Source of the DNA: Ricordea florida
Lineage: Eukaryota; Cnidaria; Anthozoa; Corallimorpharia; Ricordeidae
DNA: 64,000 nt
Direction of reading: 5' to 3'
NCBI GenBank assembly: GCA_949710005.1
Contig: OX453287.1
Coordinates: 9,968,805 to 10,032,804 of the forward strand
In this document: in pieces, positions 43,702-55,281 of the stretch
Position numbering within the stretch: position 1 is the first letter of the stretch
Layout: the number at the start of each line of letters is the position of its first letter
The notes under the pieces: model-generated
Told to the model about the DNA's origin: nothing
What the model saw: only the letters and a program-made list of their open reading frames with translations
Databases searched by the model: none
Program-made: the position numbers and the translations under genes

Positions 43702-44613
43702 ATGGCCGAAATTATTAGTCAGTTGCCAAGCAGAAGGAGAAACAGATCGTCTGCCAATTCAGACGATTCAGTCTCTTCACCCGAGAGCAAAAAAACTAGG
43801 AAGACCGATTCATCGACTGAAGAAGACGACGAAATCTGGACCGCACTCAATATCTCGCATAATTTAGCAGGAAAGCTTGAAGAAATCTTAGAGAAGCTAA
43901 AGAAGCTTGACGTGATAGAATCTTCCGTCAAGAACATCGAGGCAAAACTTAAGAGCCTACAAGAGCGCACTGATGTCTTGGAAAACTTCAGACAAACAGC
44001 AGAGAAAGATATCAATGATCTCAAAGATGGCACAAATTTCACCAGCGCTTAGCTAAATGAACAAACGAAAGATTTAGCAAAAGCTCAAGCTGAGCTCGCC
44101 GGCCTAAAGGAAACAGTAAAGGCGAACGAGGAGGGGATGAAAGAAGCGGCGACAAAACTCTTGTACTTGGAGGCTTATTCAAGAAGGGAGAATGTCAGGT
44201 TTATGAATATCGCACAAGATGGCCAAACAGAGGAGCCTGAAAATGTCGAAGAAACTTTGAGAACGTTCTTAGAACGCGACTTGGGCTTCCTAGACGCTGG
44301 ATCTGTAGAAATCCAACGAGTTCACCGCAACGGAAAGGCGAAAGATGGAAATCCTCGACCAATTTTGGCTCGCTTTCTGCGATACAAAGATGTGCAAAAA
44401 ATATTTTCACTTGGGCACCGATTGAAAGACACGAATTTCCAAATGTTCCGTGATTACCCCACAGAAATTGTCAAACGACGCAAAGAGCAGATGAAAACCT
44501 TCAAAGAGGCTAGAAGAAATGGAATCCCTGCGTCGTTCAGCCGATCTCAACCAGATAAGTTGTTTATTAGAGGACGTTTTTGGCCAGTAGGCAAAGAATT
44601 AATCATTAGTTAA
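43702..44613 (+). pseudogene. L1/Tx1-like ORF1 protein, one stop codon
   Basis: ATG 43,702 (MAEIISQLPSRRRNRSS). Residues 1-45 are Ser/Arg-rich, about 50-150 form a coiled coil (LEEILEKLKKLDVIESSV, LEAYSRRE). The RRM-like and C-terminal domains follow: RRENVRFMNIAQDG, IQRVHRNGKAKDGNPRP and FRDYPTEIVKRRK, landmarks of L1 ORF1p, an RNA-binding chaperone that packages its own transcript. A TAG at 44,050 interrupts the coiled coil, so the full protein of about 303 residues cannot be made. ORF2 follows about 315 bases downstream. Confidence 0.85.
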
Positions 44614-44927
44614 GTCCCCATCAGACCTTTTGCCGCTTTGTAGTACTTTTTTCTTTTGACACTACGGGAGCTTTTAATGTATCTTGCTGTGCTTTTGCGC
44701 AAAATTTGCGGCTAGTTGCCTTTCCAGATGCATAAAGTCAACCCAGTTAGGAAATGGTTTTTACTAAGTAAGCATAAATTCGTTCTGTGTGTTTTTTCGT
44801 TTTTCTGTCTCCAGGGCATTGAACGTTATCCAAGTAACAATAGTCTAAAGGCATGTGGCCATTCAGTACCTTTAACTGTGAAAATGCAGATTTATCAACT
44901 CGATCTCTTTTCACTGCTCACAATACA

Positions 44928-47900
44928 ATGGATTTGAAAATAGCCTCCCTTAACGTCAGGGGATTAGGAAACAATACTAAAAGAAGAGAGGTGTTTAATT
45001 GGCTGAGAGCGAAAAAGAAATCTATATATATGCTGCAAGAAGTTCATTGTTCTGAAGATACTACAAACATATGGGCTAGTGAGTGGGGATACAAAGCGCT
45101 CTTCAGCTGCTGTTGTTCCAATAAAGCGGGTGTTTGTATTCTTTTCAATAACAATTTTAATTTTCAGATTCACAAGGTTTTCTCGGATCCGAATGGTAGG
45201 TTTTTAACATGTGATATCGTTACTAATAGCAAATAATAATAATAATAATAATAATAATGAACTTTATTTGAGTGTCAAGTGTATGAGTGTATGTATAAGT
45301 GTATGGCAAGTGTCTGACTGTGGCTAATATCTACGCCCCTAATGAAGTTGATCCAAATTTCTTTCTGGTGTTTTTTGATCATTCATCAAGCTTTAAATGT
45401 GAGGAGATTATAATTGGTGGGGATTTTAATTTAGTTCTAAATGTTGGATTAGACAAAAGGGGTGGTCTTGTTAGAACACACAAAAATGCCTTAAAAGTGA
45501 TCCAAAACGTTTCCGAAAATCTTGGTTTGTCTGACGTTTGGAGAATCATCAATCCGGAGGCAAGGAGGTATACTTGGCGTCAAAACCAGCCCGCCATTCA
45601 CTGCCGGCTCGATTTCTTTTTAGCTAGTGAATCTTCTTTATGTGATGTCACTCACGCAGATATCGTGCCTGGCTTCAAAACTGATCACTCAATGATTACT
45701 CTGGACTTATCTTTGCATTCTAACCCCAGAGGTAAAGGTTTTTGGAAATTGAACACTTCTCTACTATCCGAAATGGAATATATCGAGGGAATCAAAACAA
45801 CAATAGAATGCACTGTGAACCAATACAAGGACGACACCTCGGTGAGCCCAGTTCTACTTTGGGAGATGATTAAATTAAAGGTGCGTGAAAAATCATTATC
45901 TTATGCCGCTTACAAAAACGCGGCTTCAAAGAAACGATAAGAAATATTAGAACGCGAAATCGCCTCATTAGAAAAACAACTTGATAATGCCAATAATGAC
46001 ACCCCGTCATACCATATTTTTTTAGAAAGAATTATTTCCTTAAAAAAAGAACTAGAAAAAATTTTTGAGTATCGTACTCAAGGTGCAATCATCAGGTCAA
46101 AGTCGCAATGGTATAATGAGGGCGAAAAGAACTCCAGGTATTTTCTCAATCTTGAAAAGAGAAACTGTAAACAGGGAACAATTAGTCAATTAAAAGTTAA
46201 TGAAACCGATTTCGTCACCACGGATACAGATATTCTGTCTGAATGTATGGCTTTCTATAAGAATCTCTACACGTCAAAAAGTTCAGACTGCCCTGAACCA
46301 TCATTGTTCTCGCAAGTGAACACGACTTCTTTGACCAAAGAACAGCAAACAATTTGTGAGGGTGTCTTAACTGAAAAAGAATGTTTTGAAGCCCTTAAGA
46401 ACATGGATTCCGACAAAACGCCAGGCACGGATGGACTACCTGCCGAATTCTATAAAGTTTTTTGGAAAGACGTCTCTCCTTTTTTAATCCCCGCTCTCAA
46501 CTTTGCTTTTGAATCAGGCTACCTCTCAGTTACACAAAGACGAGGAGTTATAAAACTAATCCCAAAAAAGGATGCAGAACCTTATTTTATTAAAAATTGG
46601 CGGCCTATTACTCTTTTGAATACTGATTACAAAATTGCTGCCAAAACTATTGCAAACCGAATTAAACTCCTACTTCCAAGTCTTATCAACCACGACCAAA
46701 CAGGATTTTTGAAGGGTAGATTTATAGGCGAAAATATTCGGCTTATTGATTGCGTTATTCAATATGCCACAGAGAAGAATATCCCGGAATTGTTCCTGTT
46801 TATAGACTTTAAAAAGGCTTTTGACTCTCTTGAATGGACCTTCATACTTAGCACATTAAGACCCTTCGGTTTCGGTACTTCGCTAATAAACTGGGTGAAA
46901 ACGCTATATAGCCATACCGAGAGTTGTATTCTGAATAATGGATGAGCAAGCAATTTTTTTGAGATCCAAAGAGGTGTTAGACAAGGCTGCCCCCTGTCTC
47001 CTTATTTATTTATCCTTTCAGCAGAGGTGTTAGCCACAGCAATCAGGAATAATACTAAAGTAAAGGGAATTTCTGTTAACAATGAAGAAATCAAAATAAG
47101 TCAATACGCGGACGACACAACACTTATCCTCGATGGGTCACGTGAATCTCTCCTAGCATCCCTAAAAGTGCTAGATGATTTCAGCAAAGTATCTGGCCTC
47201 AGACTTAACGATAAGAAAACGGAAGCTCTATGGATTGGCGCAAGTATTGGAAATGAAAAAATCATGTTACCTGGAAAGGAACTGAAATGGCCAAAAGAAA
47301 AGGTAAAATCCCTTGGGCTATGGATCTCAACAAATCCTGAACTATCCGCATCTTTAAACTACAGCGAGAAACTTGAAAAAGTCAAGGAAATCTTAAGGTG
47401 CTGGAAATACCGCAGACTCACCTTGTTAGGCAAAATCACTGTAATCAGAGCATTAGTGGTCTCACAATTGGTTTATTTACTCTCACCCCTTTGTTCAAAC
47501 TACACGGTCTTAAATGAAATAAACAATTTACTTTACAACTTTCTCTGGAATGGTAAAAGCGACAAGATAAAGCGCAAAGTTATGATAAATGATTTCCGCG
47601 ATGGTGGCCTAAAAATGATTGACCTTATCTCCTTCAATAAATCTCTTAAGACCACATGGATTAAAAAATACTTAGATAACAGTAACAGCGGGAAATGGAA
47701 AATTTTCTTTGATATGGCCCTCAAAAAGTTTGGCTGCCAAAATCTTTTTTCTTGTAACCTTAATATCAGAGACACCTTGGCAACATTAACAACTTTGGAT
47801 GCCTTTCTAAAAGAAATATTAGAAATTTGGGCAGAGGTTAACTTCGACTCCAAAATAACATCTAAAGATCAATTCTTGGTTCAACCTCTTTGGCATAATT

Positions 47901-48775
47901 CCTTAATAAAAATAGCAAACAAGCCAGTATTTTTGAAAGACTGGTGCACGAAAGGAATAATTATGGTAAAACATTTTTTAGGACCGGACAATGACACCTT
48001 TCTCTCGTTAAAGGACTTTCGCTCAAAGTTTGATTTTGACCCTCCCCCTCTCACCTTCTATGGATTAATATCTGCTGTAAAGTCTCTTCGGATCAAGTCA
48101 AACTTTCAAGATGTCCCGAACACCAATTATGAACATGAGCCGCTTTCAACAAAAATTTTGCAGGTTCAAAAAGCAACTAAATTATTATACCAAAGACTGA
48201 TCAATAGCAAGAGTTTAACCCCAGAATCAAGTCAAAAGGAATGGACAGAGGACTGTTGCCTACCAACTAACGATAATATAAATTGGACCGCCGCCTACGT
48301 TTTGGCGAAAAAGTGCACCAAGAGCACAAAGCTGATCGAATTTCAGTATAAATTTTTACATAGACGCATCTCAACGAATAGTTTTTTATTTAGAATAGGT
48401 GTCCAGGCTAATGAAAACTGCAGCTTCTGTCATACCTCCACAGAGTCATTAATTCATCTTTTTTGGTCATGCGATAAGACATCATATTTTTGGAATGAAG
48501 TCACTGGATGGCTACAAAACTTAAATTTACTACCTAAAGAATATACTTTGACAAATGTTACTGCTTTGGGTCTGAGGCCAGATGTTTCTCAATTTGCACT
48601 TCTCATCAATTACTGCTTCCTGTTCGCACGATATCACATATGGCTTGCTAAATTGAAAGAAAATTCCCCTAACCTTATACATTTCGTATGTCTATTAAAA
48701 TCACAATATGAAATAGAAACAAAAAAGGGAGACGCAAGGAAATGGAAACCTCTTGCAGGATATATAAATGTTTGA
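44928..48775 (+). pseudogene. L1/Tx1-like ORF2: AP endonuclease, reverse transcriptase, C-terminal zinc knuckle; three lesions
   Basis: ATG 44,928. The endonuclease has LKIASLNVRGLG, YMLQEVHC, then IYAPNE, IIIGGDFNLVL and GFKTDHSMITLDL (AP-endonuclease-like motifs). The reverse transcriptase has KTPGTDGLPAEFYKVF, LFIDFKKAFDSLEW (motif A), RGVRQGCPLSPYLF (motif B) and QYADDTTLILDG (motif C). The C-terminal part has a C-x2-C..H-x4-C knuckle (NCSFCHTSTESLIHLFWSC). Lesions: a short repeat insertion at about 45,232-45,303 that shifts the frame, a TAA at 45,938 and a TGA at 46,943 where TGG is expected. Otherwise uninterrupted to 48,775. The related copy at 10-14 kb is more decayed. Fairly recent but inactive. 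Confidence 0.9.
45232..45303 (+). repeat. Short interspersed repeat inserted in the endonuclease region
   Basis: (AAT)n, then GAACTTTATTTGAGTGTCAA and a GTGTATGAGTGTATGTATAA tail, breaking the endonuclease frame. The same GAACTTTATTTGAGTGTCAA core lies in the DIRS gag at about 31,149. Confidence 0.75.
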
Positions 48776-49149
48776 TTAAATATCTTTTCTCCAGCTTTAT
48801 TTGTCCCTTTTTAATTCTCATCTCCTGACAGGACCATATCTAAATTCATCTGAGTATTTCACATGCCTTTGTTTCTTATATCACTTCAACAATATAAAAA
48901 GTATATAACCGTATGTGTTATTGATTTTTACTCCTACTCCTTTCTTTGCCCTTATTTGTAACTCTAAGTGGATTGCTAGTTGTACTTAAGTGTTAATTTT
49001 GTAACCAGATCTATTTCATGTATGTAGCGTAAGTAGACCCTAGCGTTATAAGTAGTGTAAGTAGATTAGACGGCGTTCTAGACCAGAGAGCGGGGCTTGG
49101 GCCTAGTAGGGAGAACAAGGACATATGCATATAATGAACCAGGTTGGAG

Positions 49150-49275
49150 TTGGTCGCCATATTGAATGACTTTACGACCACCATATTGAATGTTTTACGT
49201 TGTGATGGCCATATGGAATATATGACTTTAAGGTTGCCATGTTGAATGGATTACGTTATAGTCGCCATATTGAGT
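49150..49275 (+). repeat. Degenerate ~24-28-bp tandem repeat of GTCGCCATATTGAATG type
   Basis: Five copies with spacing 24-28 bp, closely similar in unit and period to the array at 621-770. Confidence 0.7.
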
Positions 49276-49459
49276 TCATAAACAGCGCCGGAAAAAGGGG
49301 TATAAATTACAGTAAACGCCCGAGAAAATCGCTGTCCTCTTAAAGGAAATTATGCATGCGGGCCGGGCATGTTGAGGCGCGCATACAGTAAGGCACTAAT
49401 ATACTGAATATACCTTTACATTAACCACACAACGCATATGTTCACGTTTAAAAAAATAG

Positions 49460-49465
49460 TTTATT
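49460..49465 (-). terminator. Polyadenylation signal of the minus-strand host gene
   Basis: AATAAA on the minus strand, 40 bases after the stop codon at 49,505. Confidence 0.6.
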
Positions 49466-49504
49466 GTTCACACAAATAAAAATACAGTTCAGTAACACTG
49501 TCCT

Positions 49505-49678
49505 TCAATTATAGTAAAATGAGACTCCAGTGTCCTTGTCTGTAGCTTGATATAATGATGGAATGTCCTTTTTGACATCTTCTATGACGGCAAATTGTCT
49601 CTGTAGCTTGGGCTTTATCGGTTGTTGGTTGTTGGACTGCCCGTGATGAGATGTGTAATGAGGCTCCTCATCTGCCAA
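49505..49678 (-). CDS. Last exon of an unidentified host gene
   Basis: On the minus strand a pyrimidine-containing acceptor (TTCGAATTTCAG) at 49,679-49,690 precedes 58 codons in phase 0, from LADEEPHYTSHHGQSNNQQP through IEDVKKDIPSLYQATDKDTG to a TGA at 49,505. AATAAA follows 40 bases later. Composition is that of a hydrophilic cytoplasmic tail or C-terminus. No domain recognised. Upstream exons would lie at higher coordinates; I could not identify one before 50,976, so the adintovirus-like element may have landed in this gene or its intron. Confidence 0.5.
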   Translation of the reverse strand: MADEEPHYTSHHGQSNNQQPIKPKLQRQFAVIEDVKKDIPSLYQATDKDTGVSFYYN

Positions 49679-50790
49679 CTGAAATTCGAAGGCAAGGAGT
49701 AGTCAATGCGTGTTTGTCACGCTCCGTTAGTCAGTCGTTCGGTATGTTAATATATGTTGCTTGCGGGTATTTGAATTGTGTGATTCAAATGTTTGAATTT
49801 GCATGAAGGATTAACACACCCTTTTGTTTAAGGCGTAAATCATAGAGAACAAGCTTTTAGAAACATTACGATGAAAGACAACAAGAGTTGTCGAGTAATG
49901 AAAAGAGTAATTGTAGTGACGCAAGATACACCTCTTTTCAAGTACATGGCTTCACATGTGCAATATGTGAATAGTATGTGAATCGGATGCAGTAGTTTTT
50001 ATTTAAAACAAAACGTGCCTGGACTTGTCATGTTCTCAAGAGAAAATGAACAGAGACGTTAAGCTTATTTGCAGGTGGTGGATATATTTTGGCTCACCAA
50101 TGCGATTCAAAGTGATAGTACCAAGAATCCTGTCCTATTGTTTATGTTGTAAAAGCACCTATGAAAGCAATGCAATCCTAGTAAGGAGTTATAACTTACA
50201 TTCTGTGCGGATAGCAGTAACTTTGAACAGAACACATGAACATGTTCACGAGCGCTGTCGGCGATACCGTTTAACGGTGTCGTATTCACATTAAGAGGGT
50301 TGAGATCCCATTTCTTTAGCAAGCCAACATCCAGAAATATATGATGAAATGATCATGGACTAATTGTTTAAAAGAAGCTGTGGTCATCAAGGAAATTATT
50401 TGACATAAAGGAGAAACGTATTTGAAAAGAAGTATTGAATTTGCGTGTTCTCAATAAAAATGGTTGTGGTCCTCAGGGAAATTATTCGATATTAAAAGAC
50501 AGATTTGAAAAGAGGTATTGAAATAAAACGAACAACGTGTTTAAAATTTCGGTTTAAGTGTCGAAGATCTAAGCGCTGAGCACTTCCAGTCTTTTACCGG
50601 CGATTTAATTAGCGGTTGTGAAGCAAAACAGGCCGAATCAGGTCCAACAAAAACTAATAATAAACCTGTCAACAAACAGCGTGGGAACAGTGAACAATCA
50701 TTGGTGCATTTTTTTTACCGGATTATATTGCTTTGTTTTGTTACCTATAAGAGATATGTAAATCACGGTTTCGGGGACAGAAAAAAATGT

Positions 50791-50911
50791 TCAAGAATTT
50801 ATCAGAAAATTAAACAGAGATTTTTTTCCCGTTTACAAAAGTATCCGCAAAATCCGCAAAATACGCAAAATTATTCAAGGATTTATCAGAAAATTAACCA
50901 GAGATTTTTAC
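50791..50911 (+). repeat. 35-bp direct repeat pair with CCGCAAAAT tandem between
   Basis: TCAAGAATTTATCAGAAAAT (50,791) and TCAAGGATTTATCAGAAAAT (50,876) continue alike through AGAGATTTTT. Between them lies CCGCAAAATCCGCAAAATACG (unit about 9 bp). Located just before the polymerase gene; could belong to the terminal repeat or a replication region. Confidence 0.7.
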
Positions 50912-50947
50912 TAAGAAAGAAAATAAATTTTGAATTTTTCATGTTAA

Positions 50948-50955
50948 TTTAAAGA
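50948..50955 (+). promoter_or_regulatory. TTTAAAGA motif before the polymerase
   Basis: TTTAAAGA 28 bases before the ATG at 50,976; same motif before most genes of this element. Confidence 0.55.
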
Positions 50956-50975
50956 ATTACTTTAAGAAAGTATAA

Positions 50976-53900
50976 ATGGAGAATCTACTAAATTTGAAAC
51001 ATGATGAATTGAAATTATATGGGGAACGGTATGCTATTACAAAATGGAGAAGAACTAGAAAAGCAACACTAGCTGAAAAGTTATCTAATATTCCTAAATT
51101 CATGGAAAAGTTTAATAAAATTACTGATAATCTTACACAAGAGCAAAGACTGATGATAATATTAAATGATGAAGAAATTCCGAAACCTGAAAATATACCA
51201 ACCCAATACGCAGAATTAAATTTTATTGATGATAATCCAGAAGATGATGAATGGGAAAAAATTAAACAAAATGTAAAATCTCATAAGGGACAAAAAAAGT
51301 ATCATAGTGAAAAAAGCTATGAAAGAAATTATGAAAAAGAGGGTGTAAGACCAAAAACAAAAATAGTTCCTAGAAAAAATATTATAAAAAGAAAACTAGC
51401 ACCCAATTTTATAAAACCACAAAAACCATCAAACAAAATTTTTAATTGGGGAAATTATTCATTTAAAGTGATGGATAAAGATGAGTTTTCAAAAAAACTT
51501 GTAGATTTAACCAATAAAAATATTATAAAATTTACTAATAACAAACAAACAAAACCAAAACCTAGAAAAGAGGTAAATATATCTGATAGTGTGAGAGATG
51601 AATTGGCTGAAGAAGAATTCAATATAATAGAACGAGAGACAGCATTGAATGGATATTTGAAAGTATATAGGATAAATGGAAGGAAAGGGTATGATCCTTT
51701 AAGATATCTAAATAAAATAAAAGAAAAAGTTATAGATCTAATTAAACAGAAAAAGAAACCAATTAAGGTAAAATTTATGTTAACATGTAATATGATAAAA
51801 GAGTCTTTAATTGAAAATGATATTGTGGAAGAAATTGAAGCATACTTTAACTCAAAAGCGGAAATAATTACTGATTCTGATGATTTAAGTTGGATGTTTG
51901 ATATTATGAAAAATGATATACTAAAGAAGTATGAAGAATTTTTACCCAAACCATCATCACCATCAGGGATATTTGATAATGTGAAAAATTTTGATATTGG
52001 TATAGTACCATATAACCCACTTAGAGGAAGTTCATATATTCCTTTACCAACAGAATTAGCTGCCAAACAAGGGATTATTAATCCAAAGAATTATAATGAT
52101 AATGAATGTTTTAAGTGGGCAATAATGATATATATAATGATATATAAATATGGAAAAGATGTTCATTTGGAGAGAATAACTAAGGAAATGAGAGAAAGAT
52201 CAAATGAATTAAACTGGTTGGGGATAGAGTTTCCTGTTTCAGTGTTTGGGACAAATCAGATAAAAAAGTTTGAAAGTCAAAATCCATATGGTATTAATGT
52301 TTTTTCTTATGAAAAAGGAGAGTTAAAAATAATTAATAGAAGTAAAAAATTAGACGTTGAAAAGATAAATTTGCTTTTTTTAACAGAGGGTGAAAAAACA
52401 CATTTCTGTTTTATTAAAAATATTGGAAGGATAAATAATAAAAATTATAACAATAATAAGTGTGCTCGTTTCTATTGTGATAATTGTCTAAATTCATTTT
52501 ATTCAGAACAGACATTGGAAGAACATAAAATAATTTGTTATAATAATGAAGAAGTTATGATAAAAATGCCAAAGAATGAAGATGGGAGTCCAAAGCATAT
52601 TGAATTCAATAAATTTAATAGAAAAATGAAAGTACCTTTTTGTATATATGCAGATCTTGAGTGTATTAATGAAAAAATAGATTCATGCACTCCAGATAAA
52701 AGTAAAAGTTATACTGAAAAATATCAGAAGCATAAAATGTCAGGATTTAGTTATCTTACAAAATTTTTTGATGATAAAATATATAAACCTAGTCTTAAAA
52801 AATATACCGCTAAGTCCTCAGATGATAATGTAGGAAAGAAACTTGTATTATCATTAGAGAAAGAAGCAAAGAAAATTTATGAAATTACCAAATCCAGAGG
52901 TAAAGAATATTATAAAAAGGTGGTTATGAGTGAAGAAGATAAAATAGATTATGAATATGCTACTCACTGTCATATTTGTGAGAATAAATTAGGAGAAGAT
53001 AAGGTATTAGATCATTGTCACCTAACAGGAAAATATAGAGGAGCTGCACATAAAAAATGCAACTTGGATTATAAAATTCCTAAATTCATTCCAGTATTAT
53101 TTCACAACTTATCTAGGTATGATTCACATTTTGTTATAAATCCTCTTGGATTAACAGAAGGTAAAATAGACTGTATACCAAAAAATGAGGAAAATTATAT
53201 TTATTTCAAAAAAGATGTTGTGGTAGATAGTTATATTGATAAAAATGGTAAGCAACAACCAATAACAATAGAATTAAGATTCATAGATTCATTTAAATTT
53301 ATGTCAAGTAGTCTTAGTAATTTAGTTGATAACCTTACAAAATGTGGAAAGTGTGATGCATGTAAACCAGGGGATTGTTTAATGAGATACATAAAAGATG
53401 GAAAAGTTATTCAGTATAAAGGTATTGGAAAGTGCGGTCAATGTAAAAATTGTAAATTAGCTGAAAGTAAGTGTATTTCACCAACAGATGAGAAACTAAC
53501 TCTTACTAGAAAATATTTCAAAGAAAAAACCTGGATTATGCTTGGAAAGGGTATTTTCTTTTACGATAACTTTGATAGTCTTGATAAACTAAATGAAACT
53601 GAACTTCCGCCAAAGGAGGCATTTTACTCAAAATTAAACGATGAACATATAACAGAAGATGATTACCAACGTGCTAAAAAAGTGTGTGAAATATTTAATA
53701 TAAAAACAATGAGAGAATATCACGATCTATATCTAAAATCGGATGTATTACTCTTAGCAGATGTATTCGAAAACTTTATAAATGTTTGTATTAAAAACTA
53801 TGGATTAGATCCTGCCTGGTATTTTACTGCACCTTCACTAGCCTGGGATGCAATGTTAAAGTTAACTAAAGTAAAATTAGAGTTACTAACTGACATTGAT

Positions 53901-55281
53901 ATGTTACTTATGTTTGAACAAGGTGTTCGAGGGGGTGTTTCTCAAATATCAAATAGATATGCTAAAGCTAATAATCCATACATGGAAAACTTTATATCAG
54001 GTATAATCAAATCATATATTGTATATCTAGATGCAAATAATCTATATGGTGGAGCAATGAGTGAAAAACTACCCACACATGGTTTTGGTTGGGTGAAAAA
54101 AGAAGAGCTTAAAAACTGGAGAAATATACCAGGTGTATATAAGGTTGATTTGGAATATCCTAGACATCTTCATGATTTACATAATGATTATCCTCTTGCT
54201 CCAGAGAAAATTACAGTTAATAAAGTTAAGAAATTAATTCCAAACCTTTTTGATAAGAAAGAATATGTAGTTCATTATAAAACCTTGAAACTTTATGAAA
54301 GTCTAGGATTAAAAATAACAAAAATTCATAAAGGTATTAAATTTGAAGAGTCTGCATTTTTAAAACCTTACATTGATTTGAATACTAAATTAAGATCTCA
54401 AGCAAAGAATGATTTTGATAAGGATTTTTTCAAACTAATGAATAACTCTGTGTTTGGTAAAACAATGGAAAATATTAGAAAAAGGGTAGACATTCGTTTA
54501 GTTACTAATAAAAAAGATGCAAAAAAATTAACAACAAAACCTAACTTTCATCATTTTACCATTTTTTCTGAAAATTTAGCGGCAATACATATGAAGAAAA
54601 CATCATTAATATTCAATAAACCTGTTTACTTAGGTATGTGTATTTTAGATTTGAGTAAAACAATAATGTATGATTTTCATTATAATTATATAAAACCCAA
54701 ATATGGAAAAAAAGCAAAATTACTTATGACAGATACAGATAGTCTTGTTTATCATATAGAAACAGAAGATTTTTTATATAAGTCCAGATGTTATAGATAA
54801 GTTTGACACAAGCAACTTTCCTAAAAACCATCCATCTGGTATTGAGACTGGTGTGAATAAAAAAGTTGTTAATATGTTTAAAGATGAAGCCGGCGGAATG
54901 ATAATAAAGGAGTTTGTTGGCTTGAGAGCAAAGTTATACTCTTATCTAATGGAGGGTGGTGATGAAATAAAGAAATGTAAAGGAATGAAGATAGTAGTTA
55001 TAAAAAAGAAAATAATATTTAATCATTATAAGGATTGTCTGTTTACTGGAGAAAAACAATTTAGAAAGATGAATGTTTTTAAAAGCTATAAGCATGAAGT
55101 TTATACAACAACAATTAATAAAATTGCTTTATCTTCTGATGATCATAAGAGAATAATTTGTGAAAATAAAATGGATACTTTTGCATATGGACATTATCTT
55201 TCCGAAATAAAATTAGATGATAATATGAACATTATTTTTCCAAAACAGAATCTGGTGGAAGTTCTGTATCATAAGGAATAA
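50976..55281 (+). CDS. Protein-primed type family B DNA polymerase, one frameshift near the end
   Basis: ATG 50,976, the first in frame, 28 bases after TTTAAAGA. The N-terminus (about 1-40) is SAP-like; a C2H2-like finger is near 496-521 (CARFYCDNCLNSF). Exonuclease motif I is FCIYADLECI (about 556-565). An endonuclease VII-like HNH insert follows at about 664-700 (HCHICENKLGED, LDHCHLTGKYRGAAH), then exonuclease II HNLSRYDSHF (about 710), a four-pair cysteine cluster (about 788-833) and exonuclease III YLKSDVLLLADVF (about 918-930). Motif A is YLDANNLYGGAM, motif B KLMNNSVFGKTMENIRKR, motif C MTDTDSLVYH (about 1249-1258). All catalytic residues are present. One extra T in the T6 run at 54,770-54,775 shifts the frame, giving a stop at 54,800; the rest of the conserved C-terminus continues in the next frame to 55,281. 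It would replicate the element. Confidence 0.92.

Larger units (their letters stand above)
48776..49504. other. Noncoding: 3' tail of the L1-like element and a second GCCATATTGAATG array
   Basis: The element 3' untranslated region probably runs to about 49,000. At 49,150-49,275, CCAT followed by ATTGAATG-type sequence recurs at 49,157, 49,181, 49,209, 49,237 and 49,265. Confidence 0.5.
49691..50975. other. AT-rich flank of the adintovirus-like element, no gene seen
   Basis: Short open frames only. From about 50,700 the composition becomes as AT-rich as the element, so the element end (terminal repeat) probably lies in this stretch, but I could not see its inverted partner inside the window. 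Confidence 0.4.

Noticed and set aside
51455..52066. 203-residue minus-strand frame opposite the viral polymerase
   Set aside because: A shadow of the AT-rich polymerase codons; no motif and no upstream TYTAAAGA.
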